This document shows, one piece after another, positions 47,970-60,983 of a DNA stretch of 64,000 nt (the first letter of the stretch is position 1; every line of letters starts with the position of its first letter). This DNA is from Mycocentrospora acerina (lineage: Eukaryota > Ascomycota > Dothideomycetes > Pleosporales): assembly GCA_022701365.1 (NCBI GenBank), contig JAKUHH010000013.1, positions 62,001 to 126,000 on the forward strand, read 5' to 3'. The translations under genes were made by a program, and so were the position numbers. The notes below the pieces were generated by a model. That model had not been told where the DNA came from. It did no database searches and saw only the letters and a program-made list of their open reading frames with translations.

Positions 47970-50900
47970 TCAAATTACTAGCCTACTAAATGCAAGCTCC
48001 ATGTCTGTTGCACGAGTTACACCGCCGACACTTTCGTGATTTCGGCCACCGACTGCAGAGCCGCATTGTGGGCATTTCGAGGTTTCCATTGGCATACCAC
48101 ATTCCCCGATGGTGAAGGGATGACCATTCGCACAATAATACCAGTGTCCAGTACCCCTAAAGTCTTGTGCCATGGCAGCAAAAACCGCTGCCTTTTCCTC
48201 ATTGCTAACCGGAAGGTAGAATGTAGAATCGCGCATCATTTTCTCAGTATCCTCAATCTCGCTACTCATACCTGCCGTTTGGCCAGGATAATCATGACAG
48301 AGTGTATTTGCAAGCCGGAGATATCCTCTGGCTTTCTCCAGAAGAGATATCTGCTCAGATTCGGGGTTTGTGAGGCTACGCTCTAGAGCATAGAAACGTG
48401 CCCAGTAAAGACAACCCTCCACTTGATTCCCAGGTTGATCTTTGGAACGAGACTCTTCTATCAGTTTTTCGCATTCTTTTCTGTTGATGCTCATGTCGAT
48501 GCGGATACTGTTGGATGTTGATTTCCCATCGCGCTTCCAATCGTCGAGGAAGGTCAGAATGATGGTATAGTCACATCTGATGAGTAGAACTGTACTTAGA
48601 AGTCGATTGCGAACTTGTAGAATTCCCGAATTAGATGTCAGATTGGAATCAACACCGCGGTGCCTACGAGCGTCTTGCACAAGATCGTATATGCGGCCAA
48701 AGGGCTGCTCCCTCTCGTTGACTTGCAGTAGAAATTTTTTAATGTCTCTTCGAAGATTGAGAATAGCTTTGTATCGGCCTTTGCTACGCGTGAGTGTTTT
48801 GATTAGATTTAGTTGCTGATCACGAGTTCCGGCCAACAGAAGAGGTTCCGGTAGACTAGTACTTGGAATTTGCGCATCATCCTTCTTTTTTTGGACTATA
48901 TCTGTCTCACGGAGAGATGCCTCAGCTGCTTGCATCTTTTTGGCAAGAGGTACGAATTGCATATTTGCCCAGACGATGAACCGTTTTGTGGCCTCATCTA
49001 TCAAAGCTCGACGAACAATATGACCGTAGCGGTTGATGTTTCTTAGAGGGCCACGACACGTCGGACAAGATTTCATGCCGGCGGCAGAAAATGGCTCTGC
49101 AATATTTTTGAGCTTAACAATGGATCCTTCAGTGTTCATTTCATAGAAATCTGACATGCTCATGTGTCCATCCATGCTTTCCAGAGTCAAAATATGTCCA
49201 CAGGTTGGCACAATGCAAGGTCTTTCGTCGAGATCAATTTCGGCAAAGGTGTCAGACATGATAAAGTCAACAACCATATCCTTGATTGTCGCAGTCGCAC
49301 ATATCTGACAACTCGTAACATCCGGGCAATCCTCTCCACAAATGGATGGACATTGGTGTCCACAACCTAAAGTTCTTGAACATCGGATTGAACAGGGAAG
49401 TCTGTCACATGGCACTGCACATGGTAACGGACACCGTCCGTGATGTGGACATGACCATGCACAATCCTCGGCACATGGTGCACAAGGTTCGTGACATAAT
49501 TTGCCACATTTTGAATGATGACAGCTAACCTCGCAAGGCTGCGTACACGGGGAACAAGGCATGCTGCCGTGACACGGAGTTTCACAGCTATGACTGCATG
49601 TCGTGTATGGTCTTCCACACACAGTCTTACAGCCGCCATGTAAAGTCGTTTCGATGGCCCCTTCAACTCTGGGGCTACATGTTTTGCACGGATTTGTGCA
49701 ACTGTGCCCACATTTGAGGATTGCTCCACATGTTGCTGAGCAGGGGTAATTGCCACCTAATGGTAGTTGATAACAAGGTACTTGGACTCCATGTTTGCAA
49801 CCGCTCATAATTTGTTTCACCATCATCTGGCACTGAAACTTCTTCGGACTTTGAGCCTCGTAACATCGTATCTTTTCAGCAACATGTCCACATGGCAGAA
49901 CGATATTGAACAACATGAATTGACATTCTGACTCGCACTGATCACCACAAGGTCTCGGACACGAATGCTCGCAACCCGTTTTTGGTCTTTGACAACGTTC
50001 AAGACATCGAACTGAGTTATGCAAAGATACAGAATGGCACATATTAGGACAGGAATGCCCACATGATAGTCTCGATACACATCGTCTAGCACAACCACCT
50101 TCAGGCGCGAACCGAGAGAAGTCATCTGGTGTAGAGACTTGTATAGGTGTTTCTTTGTGTCTAGGACAGCATAACGCAAGGCTTGGTCCAATATTTTCTG
50201 AGCGCTCCAAAATGGAGAGAACTTTCGCCCACATAGGAACGGGTCTTGATGTATCGGAATTGCCAATGATGTACATGCCATGTCGTGCACGACTCAGCAA
50301 CACATTGATACGGTTGGAGGTCTTTAAGAAGCCACATTTCCGCTTCTCATTGCTGCGAACCAGAGAAACAACGATGACTTTTGCTTCTTCACCCTGGAAA
50401 TTGTCTACTGTAGCAATCCTCAAGGCATTCAGTAATGTCGTTTTCTGTACTTGGGGTCTGCCATTGATCATGGATTGCGGATCATCTTCTAATCCTTGCG
50501 CCTCGAGGTCTTCCTGGTCTCGATCCCCAACAACAATCTCGAAGGAAGTAGCCAGACGCTTCCTGATCTTCTGTAGTTGTCCTAAATAGGGTGTGATAAT
50601 TGCGATGTCCTCGCTCTTATAAGTCCCTTGTCTTACAAGATGTGAGACGAGAGCAGCAGCCATTTCAACTTCGAACGTATTCGTTTTAGACATGGAGACG
50701 GCCTGCGTAGGTCGTGGGTCTTCCTCCTCCTGGTGGTCAAGCCAATATAGACGGTACCGCATCCCGTCCACCTCTGGATAGTCTGAAACCGAGAAGTGGT
50801 CCTGCAAATCGGGATAGAGTGGAACTCTAACCAGTTCCGAGACGGAAGGATGCATTCGCCGCTGAGTCTTCAATGTATTCAATGGCACGCGTGGATCACC

Positions 50901-53797
50901 TGCTTGTGGTCTTACAAGACGCTCAAACAAGGAAATGTCGAGTGAATACTTTTGGCCCCGCGAATTATCGCGCTGAAACTCATAGTTATTAATTTGGGGT
51001 CGCAGTTGCTCGTGATCGCCAATCAGAATTGCATGTTCGACTCCAGGTAGAAACGCGGTGAGTGTGTGTGCTTCGAGAACTTCGCCAGCTTCTTCGCACA
51101 GCATAACTTTTGCATGTACACGCTGGAGTATTTCGATATTTCTGGCTAATCCTGAAGTCGTCACACCAATAATATGAGCTTCCCTAAGGCATCGAAGATC
51201 CAGTTCTTTATGGCATTTATCCAGGGCAGATTTGGATTCTCGGTACAGATCCAGTTCATGTGACAGGTCATTAGTTAGTTGAATACTTCTTTCTTTCATC
51301 CAATACTTATGCAGATTACAACGCTCCGACTTAGACATCTCCTTTAGAGATATGGACAAAAGTACATCAATGGGTCGAGTTGACACAAGCATCGGTGATG
51401 CCCCTCTCAACCAACTGTTAACAACACTGAATCTCTTTCCCTTTACTTCCATGAATCCCTCATTGTCTGCCATATTCCCGAATAGCTCACTGAGATGTCG
51501 GTTGTTAGTTCTCGCAAGATGAGCCTTGATGTTCGTCCAAGACTTTGGGTCGTTGAGACCGAATAATGTGTTCTGGATATCTTGTACGATTTTGGCAATA
51601 GTTTGATTATGAACCCACCGATCATGTTTCTCAGTCTTTGTAGGTGTAAGTTCTTCCGCTACGCGACGAAGAGTGAGATTTTGCAGTAACTCGGATTTGG
51701 ATCGTGAGCCCAGGCGAATGACTTGTGTTACTCCGCTTTGAACTAAGTGCTCTAGCAATTGGTCAAGTGCATGATTTGTGTAACAAACACATACAATAGG
51801 ACCTAGATTGGCTGTCTTTCGGTTGGAGAGTAAAGTTTTGATGATGGCTACTCCAGTATAACTCTTTCCCGTGCCTGGCGGGCCTTGGATCAGAGCTAGT
51901 TCTGTACTGAGTGCTTGTACGACAGCGATTTGTTGCGCCTCGTCAAGCGAAGAAGCTTCATTCAGTTTACTGAAATCGAACAGTTTTCCGGGCTCCAACG
52001 CTAGTGGTACGCCTACAAGATTGCTAAGATCGAACTTGAATCCTCTTTTTTTAGTGTACACCGGTTGTTCTACAGAGGCAGCTGTGGATGGAGAGTCTGG
52101 TGCGATGATATGCGCAAATGGAACACTCAACTTTTTGCTCATTGACTGCAATGCTTCGAGAGTCGGCCCAAAAGAAGGCAAGAGTACCCCTGGAAATTCA
52201 ACAAGTGATTGCCGAACCTGGGAAGGCTCGGGGTGAGTACAAATCCAAAGTGCATCCTCCATGTTGTTATCAGCCAGGGTCAGTAGCACAGACGCGCGGG
52301 TTTTATTTCTAAAGAGGCTAGCAGTAAAACTCGATTCTTTGCTGTGGTCTTGGATTGAGTCTCTTCTTCCTTGTGATGGTGCTGGATCACAGACACAAAG
52401 AAACATAGTTCTGCCATTTGCCGAGACAAAACAAACCAAAGAATCGGGTTGTAAAAGCTTGCTTCCCTTCCACCAATCTTCGAGAGATTTCAAAGACTTT
52501 TTGCTTGCTTGAAGAGGCTGGTCGAACTCTGCTACAACTTGAAACCCTTTTCGACGATCCATTATCATGTGAGAGAACCGGATGTTGTGGTATACAACTT
52601 TTCGCACACCTTGCTGGCCTTGGGTTGACAAAGAACTACGATCTGGCTGTTTCAATCGCATGATTTCCTCACGTACCGCATCTCGTAACTGTCCTACCGT
52701 ATCTTCGCGGAGGAGACGGAATTGTCTATCCAACAATCCAGCGAGACCAGACAAGTGATGTCGGCTTGTGTCGATTAACGGGAGATACTCTTGTCTGACA
52801 GATACGATTTCTTGTGCTGTTGGGAGAATTTGAATGTTTACAATACTAGCATGATCGTTGTCATGCCGTATACCAAAGGAGGAAAGATGTCCTGGAAGAT
52901 CTTGACTCAACTCGAATGTTGCAGATGGTATATCCCGTGAAATTATCCGTGCCGGTACGAAAGGTAACGAAGTACCCATTTTGAGGCGGCGTTTTATTCG
53001 AGTGAGGTTCAGCCGTCCTTCCGGTACCGCAAAATCATCTGGAATACACGCAGAAATCGTTTCTACAATCGAACTAAACTCTTCGTTAACGTGAGCGCTT
53101 TGATTGATCTCAATGAGTCTATCTAGGACTGCAAGAGAGGAAGTTATAGCAATTGTAGAGATCCGTTCATCTTCTATAAGATTCCCCACGATCATCTCAC
53201 AAAGGGCAGTTGCAGTGGCACGGAATACTTTGAGTCCACGTCGGCCGCTGGGACCAAATAGAAAGGTGTATATGACGTCTATAGGAGCCTCTAGAATGAG
53301 TGAGGATAGCACGTCAGGATGAGATATGATCCTGTAGAAAGGTAGAATCCTCTCTCTAAATGATAAGAGGGCGATATCTTCTCTTTGGTTGATGTCTATA
53401 GTATCTGTCAGACTTTTGATTATTGAAAGCCCAGTCTCTGCGCCCAGTTTGGTGATGACATATTGACGCGTTCCCGCATCATCACTCTTGACAAGGCTCC
53501 AACCTATCTTGAAAAAAGTCTTCGTATCGACTGCTACTTGGAATCGTGAATTCGAGTTGGGCTTGGGAATCATGTAAGTCCACTTTTTGCAAGCTTTTTC
53601 AAGTTCTGTTTCAACACGAGGCGAAGAGTTTACGGCTTCCGTATCGACCTTGGCCGCCAATGAGCCATGATAGAAACGACATTTTGCCCCAAAACGACAA
53701 TGACCCTGTTGAAAGCTGTGACAGAGTTTGGGTCTATGAGTACTCCAAATTAGGACGTATTCCACATTGCCAACATAATGCTGATTACTTACGACAT
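47970..53797 (-). CDS. NFX1-type zinc finger SF1 helicase (ZNFX1/Hrr1-like), 1925 aa
   Basis: A 5-nt coding exon (53797-53793, ATGTC) is joined by a 50-nt intron (53792-53743, GTAAGT donor) to one long exon (53742-47970). The protein opens with a CCCH zinc finger (C-x7-C-x5-C-x3-H, residues about 9-28). A helicase-associated N-terminal region follows. The SF1 helicase has Walker A GPPGTGKSYTG (about 625), LCEEAGEVLE (about 885), GDHEQLRPQ (about 912), DNFQGEEAKVIVVSLVRS (about 1120) and NVLLSRARHGMYIIG (about 1150). A long NF-X1-type Cys/His array spans about 1195-1480, and an RZ-type finger (YCANGHPFTIGECG, KCPQCG) lies near 1865-1895. This matches animal ZNFX1 and fission yeast Hrr1, which act in small-RNA and heterochromatin pathways. 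A role in RNA silencing is inferred from the family. Confidence 0.9.
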
Positions 53798-55795
53798 TCT
53801 ACAAGCTTTCGTCCCTTAAGAATATTTGTCAAGTAAGATTCAAAAAAACCAGATGGATATATGTAACAGGTGCTGTTTCTTCCACAAAGCAGTCATGACG
53901 CAACCTTTATGCTTTAAAAGAGAGGCATGCGTTGATGGCGCTCCATCAACATGTGCTAGGCTATCAACGCGCTATCACTATCATTGCGCAGTATGATGTG
54001 CTTAACCATGCAAGCTGGAAAGGCTGAAACTCATAGGCAATACAATAAAATTGGAGCCGACATCGTCTCTTTTCAGTGTAGACAGATCTAGACATTGAAC
54101 GTCACATATTTAAGCAAGTTAAATACATTTGTGTGAAAAAGGTGGCATTGAAAAATTCAAACCTTCATACTGCAGCAGCGTGAAGGTCAGCCCTTTTGGT
54201 GGCCTACAGTTGTGAGACTGGAATGCGCAGCAGTACCTACCCCGCCTCTGGTCACAACCTTGCCCGCATATAGCGCAACAGCACATTTTAATCTTTGCAG
54301 GTGCCACTCCACAATACTGCAGGTAGATACGAGAAACATACTAGTAGCAGCATGTAGGTTCTACAACCAGTAATCGTTGCGCTGAGCTAGGTTTGTTCAA
54401 GCTGCAGCTAGACCTTGTAAAGACAAGTCAATAAATTCGCTTGCAGCTCTCCAAAATATCAATCCACGTCATTCGATGGGGGGTATTAACCAACAATATT
54501 AACCCTTTCGCTACAGCAGCATGAAGTTCGGCCTTTTCGTGAGCTTACGAAAGAGATTTTTTCGATATTTTTGACCCGGCTAGCCTGACGTTGCAAATCA
54601 GCAGCTTCGAAACGTAAATCAGATAATAAATTTTGTGCTAGAAGAAGAGCGAAAATTTTATAAAAATAATTGTATGCAAACCGAACTTTGATGATTTTAA
54701 TATTGTATACAGATAACTGTGTTTCTTCGGGCATTTCTCTCTGGCTTTTTCTTTTAAGGTGGCCCGATCAACATTTCTGTCATCGGACCAGAACGAGCTA
54801 ACACGAATCTGCACATTGCGATAGCTTCGAGACGTAATTTCCCAAAAGAGTTTAGCTTTGGTCTACACTTGAACGTACCTAATATGGTACGAAGCAACAA
54901 ATTCTCAGTCGAAATGATTTCGAGAACTGACAGCTCGGAGGGATTCACATTTGTTCTTCTTTCAGCACGTCTCGAGCCTGAAGTCTTGTTAAACTCCATG
55001 GGGTATTTTGCTGCGACTGTTTTTATTTGCGCTTCTACTTTCTGGAGCTCTGTACAAGTGAAATATTAAGCTATAGGGAAGGCTTTAAAAATGATCGAAC
55101 TTTGAGTGTGAGGGTACTGAATATAGAGAAACAGAATTTTTTGTTAGCTTACTGTGAGTGATTTACTACCTGCGTAGGCTGACAATAGATGTGACTAAGT
55201 TTTTAGATGATCTATGAACAGCTATTCAACTTGAAGGAGTAACTAGTAGCGAGATACTAGCTCACTGAACATAACTTTACACATAATCCGAAGTAGACAG
55301 ATTTCAAGGGATTTCATTGTGCAAAGGAAAATGTCAAGGCCGAGGATTCAAGAATAGCAATAGCACTTTCTTAATTTACCTGTTGTCTTTCGAGAGAACG
55401 TTTCAGCTTGATAAAATTTGCTCCCTTTTGAACGTCCATTTATGTTGATGGGATGAATAATTCATACGGCGTGTCTGTGTCTATTTTCTCTCTCTAAATT
55501 TAATTACTAGTATATATTGTATTGGCGAAGTGTCAGTCAGCATTAGAATGATATAGCAAGTTCGTCCTCCGATTGTTACTTCACAGATGAGCGAACCTCC
55601 GAAAACTCCGCCATAAGCAAAAATGCCAAAAGAATCTAAACTGTTTGCTCTTCAAGACCTGCGCACACTATGATCAATGCCAGCTCACATTTGTAATTTG
55701 CTCTGGAAAACTTCAAGCATTCAAACATCGATGCGTATCACTAGGCTAAATTATGCGCTGCATGGTTAGTATATATCATTTTTGAGAACATTTTT
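53798..55795. other. intergenic region with small remnants
   Basis: Two short related segments occur near 54163-54205 and 54510-54550 (see the Cys-rich ORF at 54119-54296). The remainder is AT-rich and shows no gene. Confidence 0.35.
54119..54296 (-). CDS. possible small Cys-rich peptide ORF
   Basis: An ATG at 54296 opens a 58-aa ORF with a Cys cluster (MCCCAICGQGCDQRRGRYCC...). There is no signal peptide. A GTAGGT just after the first Cys group could be a splice donor, so this may be one exon of a gene. Part of its sequence recurs near 54510-54550. Coding status uncertain. Confidence 0.25.
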
Positions 55796-56552
55796 TCAAA
55801 AATTTCGGTTTGTTGGATTTATGCGACTCGTGATTTTAAATATTCGCTTTGATAAGACTGAAAATGACAAAACAAGGATCTTCAAGTTCTTACAATTGAA
55901 ATCATAATGATCTTTTAAATAATCTTGGTTTATTCCACTCTCTTGTCTTGGAGGCTTAGTGATTCTTAACATGCGAATTAAAAGAGGTCCAGATGCCTCA
56001 TGATATCGTGGAAAAATTGCTGCCGACTTCTTTGTATACTGTCTAAGCGCTTCGAAAGTAGCAAATGTAGGTGCGGTTTCACCGTTACCCCAACGTTGCA
56101 CGTCAAGGACATCAAGAAGATTGAAATGTCGGTCTTTGAGCAACTAAAGATGGATGTTAGTGACATTGATCGAAATTGCCATGCGTGATTTACAAGCCTA
56201 TCTATGCACTTGCCTTCTCACGTTCTTCTAGATTAGTCGTTTTGCTGGCTTCCGCTATACCTACTATTTTGCAGAGAGTCTGCCAGGCAAGCAAATCATT
56301 TGCGAATGTTCCGAATCTGGCGTTGAACTCTAAAACCAAGGCAGAACGGAAGTCCTGCCATGCTGTTTCTCCTACTACGTCGCCACGCTGCCAACCTTGA
56401 TTTTTGCGGAGACGATTGAATTCTAATCCAGAAGATGCCATCGGATTATATTCAAAGTTGCCATAAGTTGAGAAGAATGCCTCAAGCGGTTGATTTCTGC
56501 CAAGCTTTGTGTGAGCTTCTTTCACAAGACGTTGGCGTGAGAGTCGGCCCAT
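55796..56552 (-). CDS. fungal hypothetical protein with GC-AG intron, 228 aa
   Basis: Two exons (56552-56214 and 56143-55796) with a 70-nt intron whose donor is GCAAGT and acceptor TTTAG, branch CACTAAC. Phase is 0 on both sides, and the joined protein reads through EEREK into LLKDRHFNLLDVLD. It resembles a common small fungal family with the order: FFSTYGNFEYNP, EFNRLRKNQGWQRGD, ARFGTFANDLLAWQTLCKIV, NLLDVLDVQRWG, and RQYTKKSAAIFPRYHEASG then LLIRML. The function of that family is unknown and it lacks catalytic motifs. The last 45 residues are not conserved-looking and may extend past the family's usual end. No signal peptide. Confidence 0.7.
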
Positions 56553-57457
56553 ATTGAAAAAAAATTATACAATCCTTCTTTGAGTGTACCAAGAACTTCA
56601 ATGAAGAGAAAAGTTGCTGCGTTCGAGTAGGAAGTCAGAAAAAAGGGAAGCTCCCTCTTAATGCTAGCCCCCGCATTTCCGCAACTAAATCAGGCGATGC
56701 AAACCTTGGCCATGCAAGAGAACATTGAATTTTTGGCGCTTTCCAAGCTAGGAAATTTCCAGTTTGTAAGGCAAGTCGGATTGAAATGAAATTTAGATAC
56801 TTGCTCATCTGCTTCTATGTCAGGAAGTACTTAGAAAGAGGATAGTTAGACACATTGCCAAAGCTCGATATAGTGTATTTATTTGCTATTTTTCTGTCAT
56901 CTTAAGATCAATCATGATGAGATGTGGTGTCAATCAGCGGCAATTTTCGGTCAATGCAATTATATTGTTTATCTCTAGCCAATGGAAAAGGCCACACCAG
57001 GAGCCGCCCCGACGTTATTTTTGAGCGAGCGGAACGGTCCGACCAGTAGGGTGATGGCTAGTAAGGATACCTGGCCCGGCGGCAGAAACCCGCTGGTTTC
57101 GGAAAGCTGGCGCGCCATGACTCCCTGTGCGCATAGATTTTAGCGACCGGAGCCCCACTGAAAAGTCATTTCCACTTTTCAGCGACTTGCCCAACGCACA
57201 GTGATTGACACAGGCATTGCGGCGCAGAATCCCCAAAAACAATGATCACCGGTTATTCATATTGTGCAGCTGAGAAAAGGCAACAAAAGATTCTTCCTAA
57301 GCCACGTCGCTATGCATCTGGCCCCACATCTTGCCTGTGGTTTGAAATAAGGTTATCCTTCTAACATTCTAATTCAAAGATGAAGACAAGTTCGAATCAT
57401 GATCAGCAAATTTCATATTCGCCATGTACCTACCAGTCAATTCAGCCCCGACTACTT
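56553..57457. other. intergenic region
   Basis: No supported gene. A 75-codon minus-strand ORF (57015-57242) without recognisable features was not called. Confidence 0.35.
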
Positions 57458-59712
57458 CTAAATGTACATCCTACTTTTCTGCAATCTCACCATACCCGCA
57501 GCGTCGCTCAAAGCAATCCTCCCCACTGCATCATCAGGTTTAACGTCCTGAATCATTACCCACTTGTCTTGAAGTAAACGCGAACGCTCTGTACCATCCA
57601 TACCACTTGCTGGCGTTGGCAGTTCTAAAAAGAGTGAGTCTCTTGTTAGAGATGAAATACTGCCAAGGAAGTCTGGTGCGTGGATTGAACTGCGCAGTAT
57701 GACATTCGCCAAAGCGCAGATTAACAAGACGATGGCTGAGACGACGTAAAGGGAGAACCAGATTTTGTTAATGGAGTAAAGCGATTCCCTCGTCTCTTTC
57801 CAAATACATGTCGTATTTGCCCAAGATGAGTCGCGTTGATCATTAAATACACCATCGCTGCCGACGATGATGGTCATGTTCAATGTGGCTTGTATATTTG
57901 TGTTTAGTACCACGGCAAGGCGGTTTGAGAAGATATCAATTAGAATGTTGTCGTACCTGGTAGGGCCTACATAGGGAAGGCGTTGAAGGGCAGTCGGAGG
58001 GTCCCTGAGCCATCGCTCAAGGATACTGCGCTGAGAGGGGTCCATGTTCGTGTTTATATAGGGCATCTGCTTGAGAACGTTGTATGTGCGCCCAAAGTCT
58101 AGTGCAGTGAGATTGTTTTTGCTGCTGAGGCCTGGTGTGCGGCGCATTCGACGAATCGAGCAGGATAGATCACTGTTCTTAGTCGCTCGCGTGCAATTTA
58201 CCAGCGAGTCGACGTACTCTGTAGCTACCTCGCAACGAGTGAAAGTTTCGTGGCTCGACAAGGCGACAAGAGTCATTTTCTTGAATGGCTTTGCTTTGTC
58301 ATTGACTTGGACCTTAGGATCAGCCCAGAAACCCCTCTCTCCAATGCGTCGGTTGTCAGTGATGACATCGAACCAAATGTTGGAAATCGCGGAGCTGAAG
58401 TGATCTGGTTCCCCATAGTTATGCATGATGAGGCTATGGTTGTTGGCTTGAATCCAAGGTGTCAAGTAAACCCATGGTTCGCACTTTACACTATTAGCAA
58501 GAATTTGCAAAAATAAAGTGCTAATAATACACCTACTTTCAATCTTTGATAGTTTGTTTGAATGACGAACTCAGTAGTTGCAATCTCCATAGATGGGAAA
58601 CCCCTGATCGGTACGCCTATAAGCGAAGAGTACTCAGTGATTGCATCTGATGGCACAGGAATCCAGTCAAATTTCGATTCAACGTCTCCAGGAAGTAGGT
58701 GGATAAATGGTATTCGAGCATTTCGCCATATGTCCCTCTTTGTAATCCTAATAGCTTCGTCCTCTCCTCCAGCTCTTTGAAGAGCTTCTTCAAATCTTGT
58801 ACTCGAACCATTCGCCTGCAGCAGACCGATATCTTGTGTAGTAAACACTGCACCTGCAAGTGCTCGGTACTCATTCATGTACTTATTTTGCGTCGAACTG
58901 TCAATAAAAAGTCCGTGTTTGAACGCCGAAAAATCGTTCTTTGGATAGCTCATTAGCTCAATTGTCATATCTGTGGTATTAGGCTTAAACTCTAAAGCTC
59001 GTAACGCGCCCTGTCCACCAGCGGGGCTCAGTGACCATACTAGAACAAGTAATACTGGCCAGACACTAAAGACTCGAAGCATGCAGCATCCTCTGAGCGT
59101 GCTGACGAGCGTTTGGCTTGAGAAAAAAGTTTCAAGGACCTTGAAAATTTGTCAGCAATTCCGTAATATTGGTGTCTAGATATTTCACGTACCCCAAGTT
59201 TCGCACCATGTTCTGCCCGATACAATGTGATTGCTTTGAGTGTTGGACCAAAAACAGCCGCGAAAAGGATTGGCCATAGCGTCGCTGTTACAGCCATAGC
59301 TTGCTTGGTCGAGTTTCCTCCTTTTGACTCGGCTTTGCCGTTGAAGTGCAGTACAGCAATTACTAACCCTGATAGCGATGCATTAGTAAATCTCATCTTT
59401 TCCATCCACTAAGGCGGGATGAAGTAGGATCCAACCTACCAATGGAGGCCAGAGGGATAAGAATTAGGAGAACATGGGGGAGAAGCCGGAAAATCCAAGA
59501 CGGTGTCGCTTCTTCGAGAGTTCTCGGTTTTAACGGCCAGTCGGTAATGCAATTATCTGGCTCTTTGAGGGAAGCAATTTCATCGCCTGACTCTTCTATT
59601 GAACTTAAGCTATTTTCCCGTCTAACATTTAAGAGAATTTCTTACCTTCAAGTGTAGACTTTTTTGGTAGGTCTTGAGCCGACCCTGAAGACAGTGCTAA
59701 ATATTGTTGCAT
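57458..59712 (-). CDS. fungal multi-pass membrane protein (DUF3176-like)
   Basis: Recognised exons are 59609-59440 (provisional start), 59368-59193, 59140-58537 and 58483-57458, with introns of 71, 52 and 53 nt. Features in order: a cytosolic leader with ITDWPLKPRTLEE, TM helix RLLPHVLLILIPLASIG, the motif AVLHFNGKAESKGGNST, TM TLWPILFAAVFGPTLKAI, LYRAEHGAKLG, TM VFSVWPVLLVLVWSLSPAGG, a large extracellular domain with several Asn sites and the CEPWV segment, and TM WFSLYVVSAIVLLICALANV. The C-terminus is cytosolic and short. This arrangement is typical of a large, uncharacterised fungal membrane family. The first exon is unresolved: the best candidate (59712-59646) is out of phase by one base with the next exon, so the start may differ or a frameshift may exist. 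Confidence 0.75.
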
Positions 59713-60983
59713 TGTCGAAGCAGTGGTGCAGCTGTAGCAGGATAGCTATTAAAAGTTGCAAGTTTTGATTTTGCTTTGCGTCGAAGATTGAAAAAAAAAC
59801 ACGCTAAATTGGATAAGTTCTAGAATGAGATTGTAAGAGAAGATGTTGATGACAGCTGTGGCGACAGCCTGATGGGAATACCATTAAGAACGGACGATAG
59901 TTATATCCTCGAGGTGTGTCCACACAATATTTACGGCCCGTTGCTTCGCCCACCATCGATTGGTAAATGGTACAAGGGTGGGCGCGTATGAGGTGCAGGC
60001 TACAATGATATCCGGCTTGGCAACTTGCCACTTTAATACCAAAAGTCGACACAGTAAGTCTAGATTCTCATAAGTGCGATCAATTTTTCTTAAAAAAAAT
60101 TCAGTTGTGCTATGTAGCGTGCTGCATTCTTCAACAAATAATTTGCCTGATGTCTCTTTCTTCTCACCCGGAACAAAGTACCATCTATCGACTTCTGCAA
60201 AAGCTACAATGTGTTTTCTCGTGTTAATGAGGCTAATTTCGAATATGGAAACACATTTTTACCACACGAAAAATGTGTTTTCGTATCCTTTATAGCTGTT
60301 TCAGCCGTCCTCTGTTGAAATTAAATCAACGTGTTTCAACTTCAGGCAAACGATTCAGGCGCATGATCTGTCAGCACTAGATCAGCCTCAGCCTCCACAC
60401 AGCCTAACTAGGGTTAGAAAATCAACCTGTTTCTAAAAATACACTATTTCTTCGGGAACCTTGCTCTTCTTCATTTAATCAATCTTATCTTTGCAAGATC
60501 TATGGGTCTCTTCTGGTCTAGTTAGCATCTGCATCTGCATGGCGCGTTTCGTTGTACCATCTGAGGAATGGTATTTATTCAATGCCTATAGCACTATTTT
60601 GGTCATCTAAATCATCAGAAGAGCTATTAAAGACATATTTACAACTAATGGTCGATTATGTGAAGAAATTCAATGCATTTTTTTCAGCCATGTCATTTAA
60701 TTTTGCTGCATTTCAATCTGAACGTGCAAAGCTATTATGTGAAAAACCCTATCGGCATCCTTGTCTAAGTTTGTAATGAAAGCATATTGGCCACTAACTT
60801 CAACGTCAAGGTTCACATGTTCCAAGCTTTTGAAAAGTGTATTCAAGACTGCCCATACTTCTTGTAAGACGGAAGATCTGTTAATTTTGTGTCCCTACCC
60901 ATGAACTGTAAAAATATAAACGAGACCTATGGCTTCGCGAGGATCATGTCAAGCCGGAATACTGCGGAACATGGATTAAGGGT
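59713..60983. other. intergenic region
   Basis: Promoter side of the membrane-protein gene, then AT-rich sequence. No supported gene. Confidence 0.35.
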
